From Mucilaginibacter pankratovii (lineage in GTDB: Bacteria; Bacteroidota; Bacteroidia; Sphingobacteriales; Sphingobacteriaceae): a stretch of 64,000 nt of DNA. The translations under genes and the position numbers were made by a program. A model generated the notes under the pieces. It was not told the DNA's origin and did not search any database. It saw only the letters and a list, made by a program, of their open reading frames with translations. Position 1 is the first letter of the stretch; each line of letters opens with the position of its first letter. The DNA lies in contig NZ_JACWMY010000004.1 in assembly GCF_014773265.1 (NCBI RefSeq), positions 62,001 through 126,000 on the forward strand. The letters are read 5' to 3'. This document shows, in pieces, positions 1 through 8,297 of the stretch.

Positions 1-101
1 GTGGCATCACAGCCTATACCCCAAATGGTATCGGTAGGGTACAGGATGATGCCGCCATCCTGTAGTACTTTTAATGCCTTGTTTACTTCGTCCTTAAGCA
101 T
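1..101 (-). CDS. L-threonylcarbamoyladenylate synthase (Sua5/YrdC family), N-terminus only
   Basis: Partial gene running off the left edge; 33 residues are visible. The segment LYPTDTIWGIGCDA near residue 20 is the N-terminal signature of the YrdC/Sua5 fold, which makes threonylcarbamoyl-AMP from threonine, bicarbonate and ATP for the t6A37 modification of ANN-decoding tRNAs. The ATG (99-101) lies inside the end of the upstream glycosyltransferase gene, giving an 8-bp overlap (94-101) that suggests translational coupling. The family call is firm from the motif; whether this is the short YrdC or long Sua5 form cannot be seen. Confidence 0.85.
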   Translation of the reverse strand, partial: MLKDEVNKALKVLQDGGIILYPTDTIWGIGCDA

Positions 102-1221
102 GGGCGGTTATTTGTTGGTATATGTTCATCAATTGCGCCGCTAAGTTACGGTCTTCAAATCGTTGTGCATAATCTAGGCCTTTGGTAATCATTTGCTGCC
201 GCAATGCGTCGTCAGTTAATACCTCATCTATTTGCTTCGCGAGGCCTTTTTCATCATCCGGGTTTACGTAACGGCTATGTTCACCCCCTGCTTCCTCCAA
301 ACAGGAACCTGTTGCCGCAATAACAGGAACGCCCGATACCAGTGCCTCTAAAACCGGGATGCCAAAACCCTCATAGCGGGACGGGTAAACAAAAAGTGCT
401 GCCGATTGATAAACCGCAGGCAGATCGTCAAAGCTTACCTCATGCTGAAAAAGCATCCTGTCGCTTAGGTTATTGGCCGATAAGTAAGCTTTCACCTCAT
501 CTAAATAAGCCGTCGCTTTACCAACCACTACCACGGGTATATTTGTTTTGAGATAGGGCAGGGCTTTGGCCAAAAGCATCAGGTTCTTGCGCTCTTCAAT
601 GGTGCCCACGTTCAGTATAAAGCTATCCGGCAGGTTGTACTTTTGTTTGACGGTTGCTGTTTGTTTCGGGGATTGCTTGATGCTGAACTCCGGCGCGCAG
701 CCCTGGTATACCACTTCTATTTTTTGTGGGTCGATATCAAGCAGTTCAACCAGATCCTGTTTGGTGCGTTCGCTGATAGCGATAACCCTATCGGCGGTTT
801 TGCAGGCACGTTTTGTTTTTGCGGTGTAAATAAGGCGGTTTATCCAGCCATAATATTGCGGGAAACGCAGGAAGATGAGATCGTGTATGGATACTACCGA
901 TCTGATGCCTGTATTGCCGATGCCTAAAGGCAGCTCGTAGCTCAAGCCGTGATAAACGTCGATGCCGTCCTTTTTGAGGTTGGTCACCACGCCCTTGCTG
1001 CGCCACAATGCGGTAAGGTATTTACTGGCAGGGGTAATGGTTTTGATATTCGGGAAGCTTTCGAAAAAATTACGCCACTTGTTTGGTTTAAGTTTTGGCG
1101 TGTACAGCAGGTAGGTGTTTACAGGATAGTGCGATGCCGTGGTTTTTATCAGCCAGCGGCTAAAATTGCCCAGGCCGGTGTTGTTTAAAAAAGCACGTTT
1201 GGCATCGTATCCGATCTTCAT
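94..1221 (-). CDS. GT4-family glycosyltransferase
   Basis: A 375-residue GT-B fold enzyme of the GT4 family that should move a sugar from a nucleotide-sugar donor to a glycan or lipid acceptor at the inner face of the cytoplasmic membrane. Visible landmarks: N-terminal Rossmann-like half, SIHDL near residue 112, the domain linker with ILNVGTIEERKN near 202, and the donor-binding EGFGIPVLE motif (E284 and E292, E-x7-E). No signal peptide or membrane segment. It is followed by a threonylcarbamoyl-AMP synthase gene with an 8-bp overlap, an association that says nothing about substrate. Its start codon directly follows a run of short CACTCACTATTCACC-like repeats. The acceptor and donor cannot be deduced. 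Confidence 0.85.
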   Translation of the reverse strand: MKIGYDAKRAFLNNTGLGNFSRWLIKTTASHYPVNTYLLYTPKLKPNKWRNFFESFPNIKTITPASKYLTALWRSKGVVTNLKKDGIDVYHGLSYELPLGIGNTGIRSVVSIHDLIFLRFPQYYGWINRLIYTAKTKRACKTADRVIAISERTKQDLVELLDIDPQKIEVVYQGCAPEFSIKQSPKQTATVKQKYNLPDSFILNVGTIEERKNLMLLAKALPYLKTNIPVVVVGKATAYLDEVKAYLSANNLSDRMLFQHEVSFDDLPAVYQSAALFVYPSRYEGFGIPVLEALVSGVPVIAATGSCLEEAGGEHSRYVNPDDEKGLAKQIDEVLTDDALRQQMITKGLDYAQRFEDRNLAAQLMNIYQQITAHA

Positions 1222-1365
1222 AGTGAGTGGTGAATGGTGAGTGGTGAATAGTGAGTAGTGAGTGGTTGATAGGTGGTGAGCAGTGAGTTTGAGGCCGATT
1301 ATGCCACCACTTACTACTCACCACTTACTGCTCATAACTCACTATTCACAACTCACCATTGACTA
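1222..1365. repeat. Short-period spacer repeat (CACTCACTATTCACC type) in two opposed arms
   Basis: The whole gap between the glycosyltransferase and dapD is built of degenerate 7-8-nt units. Positions 1222-1285 read as (GAGTGGTGAATAGT)n and 1300-1362 as the complementary (CACCACTTACTACT)n, so the tract can fold back on itself. The same vocabulary recurs at about 13124-13146 and 31648-31665, each time next to a gene end. Confidence 0.75.
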
Positions 1366-2181
1366 CTATACTGCTACGTTATTCTCCCTCAAAGCATCAT
1401 TCAATGATGTCTTTTTATCGGTAGATTCTTTACGGGTGCCGATGATCAGTGCACAAGGCACCTGGTACTCGCCGGCAGGGAATTTTTTTGCGTAAGTACC
1501 CGGGATAACTACCGAGCGGGCAGGCACACGGCCTTTGTATTCAATCGGCTCTTTGCCGGTAACATCAATAATTTTGGTAGATGCGGTCAGTACTACGTTA
1601 GCGCCTAAAACGGCTTCGCGTTCTACATGCACACCTTCTACAACAATAGCACGCGAACCAAGGAAACAGTTATCCTCAATGATCACAGGTGCGGCCTGTA
1701 CCGGCTCTAAAACGCCGCCAATACCTACGCCACCGCTGAGGTGTACATGCTTGCCTATTTGCGCACACGAGCCTACGGTTGCCCAGGTATCAACCATGGT
1801 ACCTTCATCTACATAAGCGCCAATGTTTACGTACGATGGCATCATGATAACGCCTTTTGCCAAATACGCGCCGTAACGGGCAATACCATGCGGTACCACG
1901 CGTACACCAAGCTCCTTGTAGTTGGTTTTTAGCTTCATTTTATCATAAAACACAAAAGGACCCGTTTTTATTTCTTCCATCTGGCGGGTAGGGAAGTAAA
2001 GGATAACGGCTTTTTTTATCCAGTCGTTGGTGTGCCAGCGGCTGCCTATCAGTTCGGCAACGCGTATCTCGCCTTTGTCAAGGCGTTCGATAACGGTTTC
2101 AATGGCGTTGGTATATTCGCTGTAGTTTAAAAGATTCCTGTCCTCCCAGGCATCTTCAATCATTTTTTTAAGATCGATCAT
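1366..2181 (-). CDS. dapD: 2,3,4,5-tetrahydropyridine-2,6-dicarboxylate N-succinyltransferase
   Basis: 271 residues, the usual DapD length. It transfers succinyl from succinyl-CoA to tetrahydrodipicolinate in the succinylase branch of diaminopimelate/lysine synthesis, so it feeds both peptidoglycan and protein synthesis; cytosolic trimer. The N-terminal helical domain starts IDLKKMIEDAWEDR; the middle carries left-handed beta-helix hexapeptide repeats (roughly residues 100-230), including GVGIGGVLEP and EDNCFLGSRAIVVEGV. The ATG at 2181 fits the conserved N-terminus. It appears monocistronic; flanking genes are unrelated. Confidence 0.95.
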   Translation of the reverse strand: MIDLKKMIEDAWEDRNLLNYSEYTNAIETVIERLDKGEIRVAELIGSRWHTNDWIKKAVILYFPTRQMEEIKTGPFVFYDKMKLKTNYKELGVRVVPHGIARYGAYLAKGVIMMPSYVNIGAYVDEGTMVDTWATVGSCAQIGKHVHLSGGVGIGGVLEPVQAAPVIIEDNCFLGSRAIVVEGVHVEREAVLGANVVLTASTKIIDVTGKEPIEYKGRVPARSVVIPGTYAKKFPAGEYQVPCALIIGTRKESTDKKTSLNDALRENNVAV

Positions 2182-2295
2182 TTAGTAACGAAATAAATTT
2201 TGTCAAATTAAAGGATTTTTAGGGAGATTTGTTTGAGATAATTGTACATGCTAAGCGCAGAAGTGAGAATAACAGCCGTTTAGTTTCCGTTAAAT

Positions 2296-2806
2296 ATGAA
2301 AATATACCTTTTAATTATTTTTACCTGTCTAACGTATTGTGCCCAGGCACAGAGTGATGAAGAGATTTGGAAAACCTGGAATAAGAACTATCCGGAAAAA
2401 GATATACCGGCCATGCTGAAACTTGAACAGCAATACGCGGGAGAGCGTGGAAAAAAATCCGAAAATAGCACCTTATTATGTTAGGCTGGCGAGCTATCGT
2501 TTTAAGGCAATATTTTTAGGCAAAACAAAGCCGGTTGATGCCGAAATAATACAATCGATGCAGCGGGTTTTAACCCTTAATCAAAGAGACCCTAACCAGA
2601 TGGCACGACTTGTGGATTCGGTTGTTTTGATAAAAGTTGGCCAACGGCAAGTATGGATGCCTATACAGAGGAATTTATTGCCGCAATTACACAAAGAGGT
2701 TTCGAAAGGCCAAAAGATAACGCTATACTGCGCGTTCTTAAATGAACATACCACTAAAAATCAATTATTCAATAATTTCCTCATTTCTGAATTCGTTACT
2801 GAGTAG
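2296..2806 (+). pseudogene. Small secreted protein interrupted by a +1 frameshift at an A7 run
   Basis: Two overlapping reading frames look like one gene. Frame one (2296-2484) starts with a good signal peptide (MKIYLLIIFTCLTYCAQAQ) and a short acidic/aromatic stretch, then hits a stop. Frame two (open from a TTG at 2423 to 2806) carries about 115 further residues, starting NPKIAPYYVRLASYRFKA. The switch point is the homopolymer A7 at 2451-2457: with six A's the frames join smoothly as ...GERGKNPKIAPYYVR.... The restored product would be about 170 residues with an exported helical C-terminal part. I do not recognise the family. It could be a decayed gene, a phase-variable gene, or an assembly or sequencing indel. 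Confidence 0.6.
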
Positions 2807-2823
2807 TACCTGAGCAAAACATT

Positions 2824-3243
2824 ATGCCTGAAAAAGAAAAACTAAGAATAGATAAATACCTCTGGGCTATCCGCATGTTTAAAACCCGTACGCTGGCCTC
2901 GGATGCCTGCAAGGCTGGCCGTGTAAAATTAGAGAGCAATAACATCAAGGCATCGCACGAGGTAAAGATAGGTGAGCGCTACCAGATCTCTAAAGGACCC
3001 GAACGTAAAGTGATATTAGTGGCCGGCCTTTTAGAGAGCCGCGTGGATGCTAAAAAAGCGGTGGATTACTACCAGGACATTACCCCCGTAGAACAAACTA
3101 CGGCCTTTAAATCCATGTTCCACGCCCCGGTGCTCAAACGCGACCGCGGCACCGGCCGCCCCACCAAACGCGACCGCCGCGAAACCGACGATCTGAAGGA
3201 TAACTTTTTTGAAAAGCCGGAGGAACCAGCGGAAGAACATTAA
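2824..3243 (+). CDS. S4-domain RNA-binding protein (HslR/Hsp15-like)
   Basis: 139 residues. The N-terminal S4 domain (about residues 6-65; LRIDKYLWAIRMFKTR, SDACKAGRVKL) is the alpha-L RNA-binding fold of the Hsp15/HslR group, which in E. coli binds stalled 50S subunits carrying nascent-chain tRNA. The C-terminal tail (residues ~95-139) is a charged, probably disordered Arg/Lys/Glu-rich extension (RDRGTGRPTKRDRRE), likely helping RNA contact. The ATG is 17 bp after the frameshifted gene upstream. Function in ribosome rescue is an inference from family membership. Confidence 0.85.
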   Translation: MPEKEKLRIDKYLWAIRMFKTRTLASDACKAGRVKLESNNIKASHEVKIGERYQISKGPERKVILVAGLLESRVDAKKAVDYYQDITPVEQTTAFKSMFHAPVLKRDRGTGRPTKRDRRETDDLKDNFFEKPEEPAEEH

Positions 3244-3288
3244 TATCCTTTGTCATGCTGAACCGGTGTGGGACAGCCGCTCGCATAT

Positions 3289-3582
3289 TTGACTCACCCC
3301 GGGTTCGCTAACGCTGCCCGACCCTCTCTCCGCAAGCGGAAAGAGGGTTAAAAAAAAGAAAAAAAGCTCCCCTCTTTCCGAAGGAGAGAGGGGTTGGGGG
3401 TGAGTCAACTCGCGATGCGGACACGATCATGTGTTTTGAATACGCAAGATTTTAATCCATCGCTCTCTCCGCAAGCGGAAAGAGGGTGAAAAGAGAAAAA
3501 AAGCTCCCCTCTTTCCGAAGGAGAGAGGGGTTGGGGGTGAATCAACTCGCGATGCGGACACGATCATTGTGTTTTGAACACT
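3289..3582. repeat. Palindromic ACTCACCCC/GGGGTGAGT element with a tandem ~117-bp duplication
   Basis: This fills most of the 484-bp gap between the S4 gene and the nucleotide-sugar dehydrogenase. Outer arms GACTCACCCC (3291-3300) and GGGGGTGAGTC (3396-3406) enclose inner complementary CCCTCTCTCC/GGAGAGAGGG arms. The unit 3324-3440 is repeated almost exactly at 3463-3578, including the following AACTCGCGATGCGGACACG segment. A relative lies at 55686-55816. No open reading frame. The rest of the gap (3583-3665) shows nothing notable. Confidence 0.8.
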
Positions 3583-3665
3583 AAAGGTTTGAACACATCG
3601 CTTTTAAAATCCACATTGAATTTTTAAAAGAGGTTTACCCGGACGTCCGTCGCGCTACGAATAAG

Positions 3666-3689
3666 ATAAGGATTTTATCCTTATTTTTG
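3666..3689 (+). promoter_or_regulatory. Hairpin overlapping a TAnnTTTG-like -7 box upstream of the sugar dehydrogenase
   Basis: ATAAGGAT (3666-3673) and ATCCTTAT (3677-3684) form a perfect 8-bp stem followed by a T-run, which could end transcription leaving the repeat region. The same bases include TATTTTTG (3682-3689), matching the Bacteroidota -7 consensus TAnnTTTG, about 57 nt before the preferred ATG at 3746. No TTG is seen at the proper -33 distance, so promoter and terminator readings are both tentative. Confidence 0.4.
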
Positions 3690-3745
3690 CCCTTTATAAC
3701 CACCTATGCGCACAAAAAGGTGCAGAATTGCGTTTACTCATCTAC

Positions 3746-5041
3746 ATGAAAGATACCTACCAGGGCGAAGAACATAAAATTGCAATTATCGGTTTAGGCT
3801 ATGTGGGTTTGCCGCTTGCTATCGAATTCGCCAAAAAATATAACGTTTTAGGGTTTGATATAGATGAACAGCGCATCCTGGAACTCAGCCTCGGCACCGA
3901 CCGCACACAAGAAGCTAATATCGACGACCTGCAACAGGTACTAAAGCATTCTGCTGAGACAGGCTTAAAGTTCTCTGCCGATACCGAAGAGCTGCGCAAT
4001 TGCAACACCTACATCGTAACCGTACCCACCCCAATAGATCAGTTTAAAGCGCCTGACTTAGGCCCATTGTTAAAAGCCTCCGAAATGCTTGGCGAAGTAC
4101 TAAAACCCGGGGATTTGGTGATCTACGAATCTACCGTGTATCCCGGCTGTACCGAGGAGGATTGCATCCCCGTATTGGAAAAAGCATCGGGACTTAAGTT
4201 TAACGAAGGCTTTTTTGCGGGATACTCTCCTGAACGGATCAACCCCGGCGATAAAATAAACACGCTTACCAAAATTAAAAAGGTTACCAGCGGTTCTACG
4301 CCGGAAATTGCCCAACGGGTGGATGATCTGTATGCTTCCATCATTGAAGCCGGCACCCACATGGCGCCAAGCATCAAGGTTGCCGAGGCATCAAAAGCTA
4401 TCGAGAACGCTCAGCGCGATGTAAACATCTCCTTTGTGAACGAACTGGCGCTGATCTTCGACCGAATGGGCATTGATACCAACGATGTGCTGGACGCCGC
4501 GGGCACTAAATGGAATTTTTTAAAATATAAACCCGGCCTGGTTGGCGGGCACTGCATAGGGGTAGACCCATACTATTTAGCTCACAAGGCCGAATCATTA
4601 GGCTACCAGCCGCAGGTGATCCTCTCCGGCCGCAGGGTGAACGATGAGATGGGTAGCTTTGTAGCCGGTAAGGTAATTAAACTGCTGGTTGCCAAAGGGC
4701 ACGATATCAGCCACGCCAACGCGCTGGTGCTGGGCATCACCTTTAAGGAGAACTGCGCCGATGTGCGCAACAGTAAGGTAGTTGATATTTACACCGAATT
4801 AAAAGCCTTTGGGCTGAATGTGGATGTATACGACCCATGGGCCGATGCGGAGAAAGTACAACAGGAATACCAGATAACACTAACCGCAGTCATTGATAAA
4901 AAGTACGACGCGATTGTTCTGGCCGTGGCCCATAATGAGTTTTTAGCGCTGGATTATGCAACGATAATAAATGGCGATACCGGCGTTATTTACGATACCA
5001 AATCGGTTTTGCCGCGGGGGATTGTGGATGCACGTTTATAG
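3746..5041 (+). CDS. UDP-N-acetylhexosamine 6-dehydrogenase (WbpO/TviB-type nucleotide sugar dehydrogenase)
   Basis: 431 residues from the ATG at 3746; an in-frame TTG lies 18 nt upstream but is less likely. It oxidises C6 of a UDP-sugar to a uronic acid with two NAD+. Seen: Rossmann motif GLGYVGLPLA near residue 18, NTYIVTVPTPID, YSPERINPGD, and the catalytic cysteine in GGHCIGVDPYYL near residue 274. The sequence pattern resembles the TviB/WbpO/CapL group acting on UDP-GlcNAc or UDP-GalNAc rather than UDP-glucose; that substrate is inferred. It precedes the Kdo genes after a 176-bp gap and may supply an acidic sugar for a surface polysaccharide. Confidence 0.88.
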   Translation: MKDTYQGEEHKIAIIGLGYVGLPLAIEFAKKYNVLGFDIDEQRILELSLGTDRTQEANIDDLQQVLKHSAETGLKFSADTEELRNCNTYIVTVPTPIDQFKAPDLGPLLKASEMLGEVLKPGDLVIYESTVYPGCTEEDCIPVLEKASGLKFNEGFFAGYSPERINPGDKINTLTKIKKVTSGSTPEIAQRVDDLYASIIEAGTHMAPSIKVAEASKAIENAQRDVNISFVNELALIFDRMGIDTNDVLDAAGTKWNFLKYKPGLVGGHCIGVDPYYLAHKAESLGYQPQVILSGRRVNDEMGSFVAGKVIKLLVAKGHDISHANALVLGITFKENCADVRNSKVVDIYTELKAFGLNVDVYDPWADAEKVQQEYQITLTAVIDKKYDAIVLAVAHNEFLALDYATIINGDTGVIYDTKSVLPRGIVDARL

Positions 5042-5098
5042 TTAGCCATTTTTAATGCACAGAAATGATGATTTCTTATGCCAACGCCCGCATCAATC

Positions 5099-5152
5099 GC
5101 TTTGTTCGGGCTTGTTCGGGCTGTTCGCACCCGATCACGAACGCGAACACGC
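5099..5152 (+). repeat. REP-like GTTCGGGC element, copy 1
   Basis: A 30-nt stretch (5099-5128; repeated GTTCGGGC units) is identical, in opposite orientation, to 63804-63833. It is followed by a foldback in which TGTTCGC (5122-5128) pairs with GCGAACA (~5143-5149). It lies in the gap between the sugar dehydrogenase and kdsD. Confidence 0.8.
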
Positions 5153-5217
5153 GCAATCGGCGCTTGATTTTTTTGAGTATTATTGCAAACCAAAAATATA
5201 CCGGATCTTTTTAGCTA

Positions 5218-6153
5218 ATGAAGAGTATCGCCCAAAAAGTATTTGATATCGAAATTGAATCGCTGCAGCATGTGGCATCGATGATAGACGAACAGTTTTC
5301 GCAAGCGGTGGAAGCCATCCTGCAGAGTAAAGGTAAATTGGTGGTTTGCGGAATGGGGAAATCGGGGCATATTGGTAAAAAGATCTCGGCAACGCTTACC
5401 AGCACGGGCACCCAAAGTTTTTTTATGCACCCCGCGGAAGCTTTCCACGGTGACCTGGGTATGGTGGGGGAGAACGATATCATTCTCATCCTGTCCTATT
5501 CCGGCGAAACCGAGGAAGTTTTAAAACTGGTGCCCTTTTTAAAATGGCATAAAAACCCGTCCATAGCCATTACCGGCAACCCAAATTCTACGCTGGCAAA
5601 AAATGCCACTTACCACTTAAATGTAGGTATTAAGCAGGAGGCTTGTCCGCTGGAGCTGGCCCCAACATCATCTACCACTGCCACATTGGTAATGGGTGAT
5701 GCGCTGGCTGTTGCATTGATGACGGCGAGAGATTTTAGTCCCGATGATTTTGCACGGTTCCATCCCGGCGGGCGTTTGGGCCGTAAGCTTTTAGTGCGGG
5801 TGAAGGATCTGATGCGTACTGATAACTTGCCTTTTTTGGAGCCGGGTGCCAATTTTACGCAGTTGATCATCCGCATGTCCGAAGGGAAATTGGGGATGGT
5901 AGTATTAGGCACAGCCGAGAAAGTCGCCGGCGTTATTACCGACGGCGACCTGCGCCGCGGCCTGGTAAAATATGCCGATGTACAACAGATGCCCATTACC
6001 ACGATGATGAATGGCAACCCCATTATTGTAAACGATGATATGCTGGTTTATGATGCCGAAGCCCTGATGCTGGAGCGAAAAATAACTACGCTGCTGGTGC
6101 AAAACAGCGATAGCCGGATAACCGGCGTTTACCAGATATTTAACCAGGCATAA
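5218..6153 (+). CDS. kdsD: D-arabinose-5-phosphate isomerase (KpsF/GutQ family)
   Basis: 311 residues. It interconverts ribulose-5-phosphate and arabinose-5-phosphate, the first committed step towards Kdo. The N-terminal SIS domain (about residues 30-180) has VCGMGKSGHIGKK and the HPAEAFHGDLGMV loop; two CBS domains follow (about 200-310; LMRTDNLPFLEP, TTMMNGNPIIVNDD). Length is slightly short of E. coli KdsD (328) but all three domains are present. It is followed after only 7 bp by kdsB, then kdsA, so an operon for CMP-Kdo synthesis is clear. The role as KdsD rather than GutQ follows from that context. Confidence 0.93.
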   Translation: MKSIAQKVFDIEIESLQHVASMIDEQFSQAVEAILQSKGKLVVCGMGKSGHIGKKISATLTSTGTQSFFMHPAEAFHGDLGMVGENDIILILSYSGETEEVLKLVPFLKWHKNPSIAITGNPNSTLAKNATYHLNVGIKQEACPLELAPTSSTTATLVMGDALAVALMTARDFSPDDFARFHPGGRLGRKLLVRVKDLMRTDNLPFLEPGANFTQLIIRMSEGKLGMVVLGTAEKVAGVITDGDLRRGLVKYADVQQMPITTMMNGNPIIVNDDMLVYDAEALMLERKITTLLVQNSDSRITGVYQIFNQA

Positions 6154-6160
6154 GCGGCAG

Positions 6161-6901
6161 ATGAAAGCGATCATAGTAATACCCGCCCGTTTAAAATCCA
6201 CCAGGTTACCCGATAAGGTTTTACTGGACTTGGGCGGCAAGCCCGTTATCCAACGCGTTTACGAGGCTTGTATGCAGGCAAAACTGCACCAGGAAGTTTG
6301 GATAGCCGCTGATAGTGATGTGGTGTTTAACCTGTGCAAACAGTTTACGCCAAATGTATTAATGACCAGGGAAGAGCACCCCAGCGGTACCGACCGGATT
6401 GCCGAGGTGGCCGCAAAGATCCCCTGCGATATCGTGATCAACGTACAGGGCGACGAGCCTTTTTTTGATGCCGATATTGTAGACAGGCTAATAACCGCCC
6501 TGCAGCAAAGCGATGCCGCTATGGCCAGCGTTTGCGCGCCCGTAGAAACCATAGACGAACTCCACAACCCCAATTTAGTTAAGTTGGTTGTTGATGTAAA
6601 TGGCAATGCCATTTACTTTTCGCGCTATCCGGTACCGTACTCCAGAGATGTGATATTGGAGGATGCATCGGCCTACAAAAAGCATATGGGTGTATATGCA
6701 TACCGCGCGGAGTTTTTGAAGAAGTTTATTCAATTGCCGGTATCGTTTTTAGAGCGGTCTGAAAAGTTGGAGCAGCTGCGCGCCATAGAAAATGGTTATA
6801 AAATTAAAATGATAGAAGTTGCAGGTTTCCAAAAGGGGATAGATACCCCGGAGGACCTGGAGCATGCACGTAAAAAAATAGAAAACAATGGCACTATATA
6901 A
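6161..6901 (+). CDS. kdsB: 3-deoxy-manno-octulosonate cytidylyltransferase
   Basis: 246 residues, normal for KdsB. It couples Kdo and CTP to give CMP-Kdo, the activated sugar for lipid A-Kdo transfer. Seen: N-terminal nucleotide-binding IPARLKSTRLPDK (residues 5-17), VNVQGDEPF near 93, YFSRYPVPYSRD near 150 and HMGVYAYR near 170. It follows kdsD by 7 bp and overlaps kdsA by 14 bp (6888-6901), strong evidence of co-translation. Kdo-8-phosphate phosphatase (KdsC) is not encoded beside it. Confidence 0.96.
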   Translation: MKAIIVIPARLKSTRLPDKVLLDLGGKPVIQRVYEACMQAKLHQEVWIAADSDVVFNLCKQFTPNVLMTREEHPSGTDRIAEVAAKIPCDIVINVQGDEPFFDADIVDRLITALQQSDAAMASVCAPVETIDELHNPNLVKLVVDVNGNAIYFSRYPVPYSRDVILEDASAYKKHMGVYAYRAEFLKKFIQLPVSFLERSEKLEQLRAIENGYKIKMIEVAGFQKGIDTPEDLEHARKKIENNGTI

Positions 6902-7667
6902 AAACATTACCGAGAAGCCCTTTTTTATTGTTGGCCCCTGCGTTATGGAAAACCAGGAATTGCTTTACACCGTAGCCGAAAAGGTTGCAGAGATAAAAGC
7001 GAAATATCCCATAACCGTGGTGTTTAAATCCTCTTTCGATAAGGCCAACCGTACCAGCATAAGCGCTTACCGCGGCCCCGGCATTGAAAAGGGTTTGGAG
7101 ATGCTGAACAACGTAAAAGAGAAATTCGGCTTGGAGGTTACTACTGATATTCATGAGCCCTTCCAGGCGGCAATAGCTGCGCAAGTGGTGGATATTTTGC
7201 AGATCCCGGCATTCCTTTGCAGGCAGACAGATTTGCTGGTAGCGGCCGCGCAAACCGGTAAGGTGGTGAATGTGAAAAAAGCGCAGTTCCTATCCGGGCA
7301 GGATATGTTTTACCCGGCGCAAAAGGTAAAAGAAGCCGGTAACGAGCAGATCATCCTCACCGAACGTGGCAACTCGTTCGGTTATAATAACCTGGCGGTA
7401 GATTTTAGGAATATTGCTGATATGAAGGAATTTGGTTACCCGGTTTGTATGGATTGTACTCACTCGGTACAGCGCCCCGGCGGTGCAGGCGGCAAAACCG
7501 GCGGCGACCGCAAATTTGTACCCAACATGGCTCATGCAGCACGTGCCTTCGGCGCGAGCGGCTATTTTATCGAAACCCATCCCGATCCTGACCACGCCCT
7601 GAGCGACGGCCCGAATATGCTATATTTAAAGGATCTGGAAGAGTTGATCAAGTCGCTGATTAGCTAA
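6888..7667 (+). CDS. kdsA: 3-deoxy-8-phosphooctulonate synthase
   Basis: 259 residues. It condenses phosphoenolpyruvate with arabinose-5-phosphate to Kdo-8-phosphate; cytosolic TIM barrel. Visible: IVGPCVMENQELL at the N-terminus, VFKSSFDKANRTS near residue 45, the PEP/A5P loops LTERGNSFGYNN and MDCTHSVQRPGG, and IETHPDPDHALSDGPNML near the C-terminus. The start ATG (6888-6890) lies inside kdsB. A strong terminator follows at 7682. The gene is shorter than E. coli KdsA (284), as many short KdsA proteins are. Confidence 0.96.
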   Translation: MALYKNITEKPFFIVGPCVMENQELLYTVAEKVAEIKAKYPITVVFKSSFDKANRTSISAYRGPGIEKGLEMLNNVKEKFGLEVTTDIHEPFQAAIAAQVVDILQIPAFLCRQTDLLVAAAQTGKVVNVKKAQFLSGQDMFYPAQKVKEAGNEQIILTERGNSFGYNNLAVDFRNIADMKEFGYPVCMDCTHSVQRPGGAGGKTGGDRKFVPNMAHAARAFGASGYFIETHPDPDHALSDGPNMLYLKDLEELIKSLIS

Positions 7668-7681
7668 TTTATTATTTTGCG

Positions 7682-7712
7682 AATGGCGGTGGGGACACCG
7701 CCATTTTGTTTA
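7682..7712 (+). terminator. Intrinsic terminator of the kds operon
   Basis: AATGGCGGTG (7682-7691) and CACCGCCATT (7696-7705) form a perfect 10-bp stem with a 4-nt loop, followed by TTTGTTT. It lies 14 bp after the kdsA stop. A second perfect stem (GGTTGCGGT 7720-7728 with ACCGCAACC 7735-7743) lies between it and the convergent guaD gene. Confidence 0.8.
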
Positions 7713-7752
7713 TCACCCCGGTTGCGGTGTCCTTACCGCAACCATTCAAAAT

Positions 7753-8223
7753 CTAATAATCCGTTTTATCCTCTATCGCTTCCCAAAGCTTAAAAGCGGG
7801 TTGGGCTTCGTTGCGCATCAGCTGCTCAAAGGGGAGTTTGCGCTTCTCCATCGGCAGTTCCAGCTCATCGTAAATAAAATGGTCGTAGAAACCGATGGCG
7901 GCAGCATCGGCCTTGGTATTGGCGTAATATATTTTGCTGATGCGGGCCCAGTAAATGGCACCCAGGCACATCGGGCAGGGTTCGCAGCTGGTGTAGATCT
8001 CGCAGCCCTCTAAATTAAAAGTGCCCATTTCCTGGCAGGCCAGGCGTATAACTGATACCTCGGCATGTGCTGTTGGGTCGTTGGTGGGTACTACTCTATT
8101 GGCACTGCGTGCTATTACCATGCCGTCTTTAACGATCACAGCACCAAACGGCCCGCCTAATCCCTGTTTAACATTATATTCCGACAGATCGATAGCCATC
8201 TGCATAAAATCCTCGTGTTTCAT
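7753..8223 (-). CDS. guaD: Guanine deaminase (GuaD-type nucleoside deaminase)
   Basis: 156 residues, the same length as the Bacillus GuaD. It should hydrolyse guanine to xanthine and ammonia. Cytidine-deaminase fold with zinc motifs PTAHAEV (His and catalytic Glu, about residues 52-58) and TSCEPCPMC (two zinc cysteines, about 83-91). GGPFGAVIVKDG, the EPCPMCLGAIYWAR run and the C-terminal FIYDELELP/LPFEQL segments match the GuaD group better than the tRNA adenosine deaminase TadA, which has a different C-terminal part. It sits alone, convergent to kdsA, behind the ompH terminator. Confidence 0.85.
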   Translation of the reverse strand: MKHEDFMQMAIDLSEYNVKQGLGGPFGAVIVKDGMVIARSANRVVPTNDPTAHAEVSVIRLACQEMGTFNLEGCEIYTSCEPCPMCLGAIYWARISKIYYANTKADAAAIGFYDHFIYDELELPMEKRKLPFEQLMRNEAQPAFKLWEAIEDKTDY

Positions 8224-8247
8224 AATTCGTTTTCGTTATAAATTAAA

Positions 8248-8272
8248 AAACCCCAACTCAAAGCCGGGGTTT
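8248..8272 (-). terminator. Intrinsic terminator of the OmpH-like gene
   Basis: On the minus strand AAACCCC and GGGGTTT (pairing 8266-8272 with 8248-8254) make a 7-bp stem followed by a TTTTTAATT tract. It lies between the ompH-like gene and guaD. Confidence 0.7.
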
Positions 8273-8297
8273 CATTATTTAATATTTTATTTTCCAT

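Noticed and set aside
3728..3745. Upstream TTG start for the nucleotide-sugar dehydrogenase
   Set aside because: Adds six residues not seen as part of the family N-terminus; the ATG at 3746 is a better start.
7753..8223. tRNA adenosine deaminase (TadA)
   Set aside because: The C-terminal region and the GGPFGAVIVKDG segment fit guanine deaminase better, although both share the zinc motifs.
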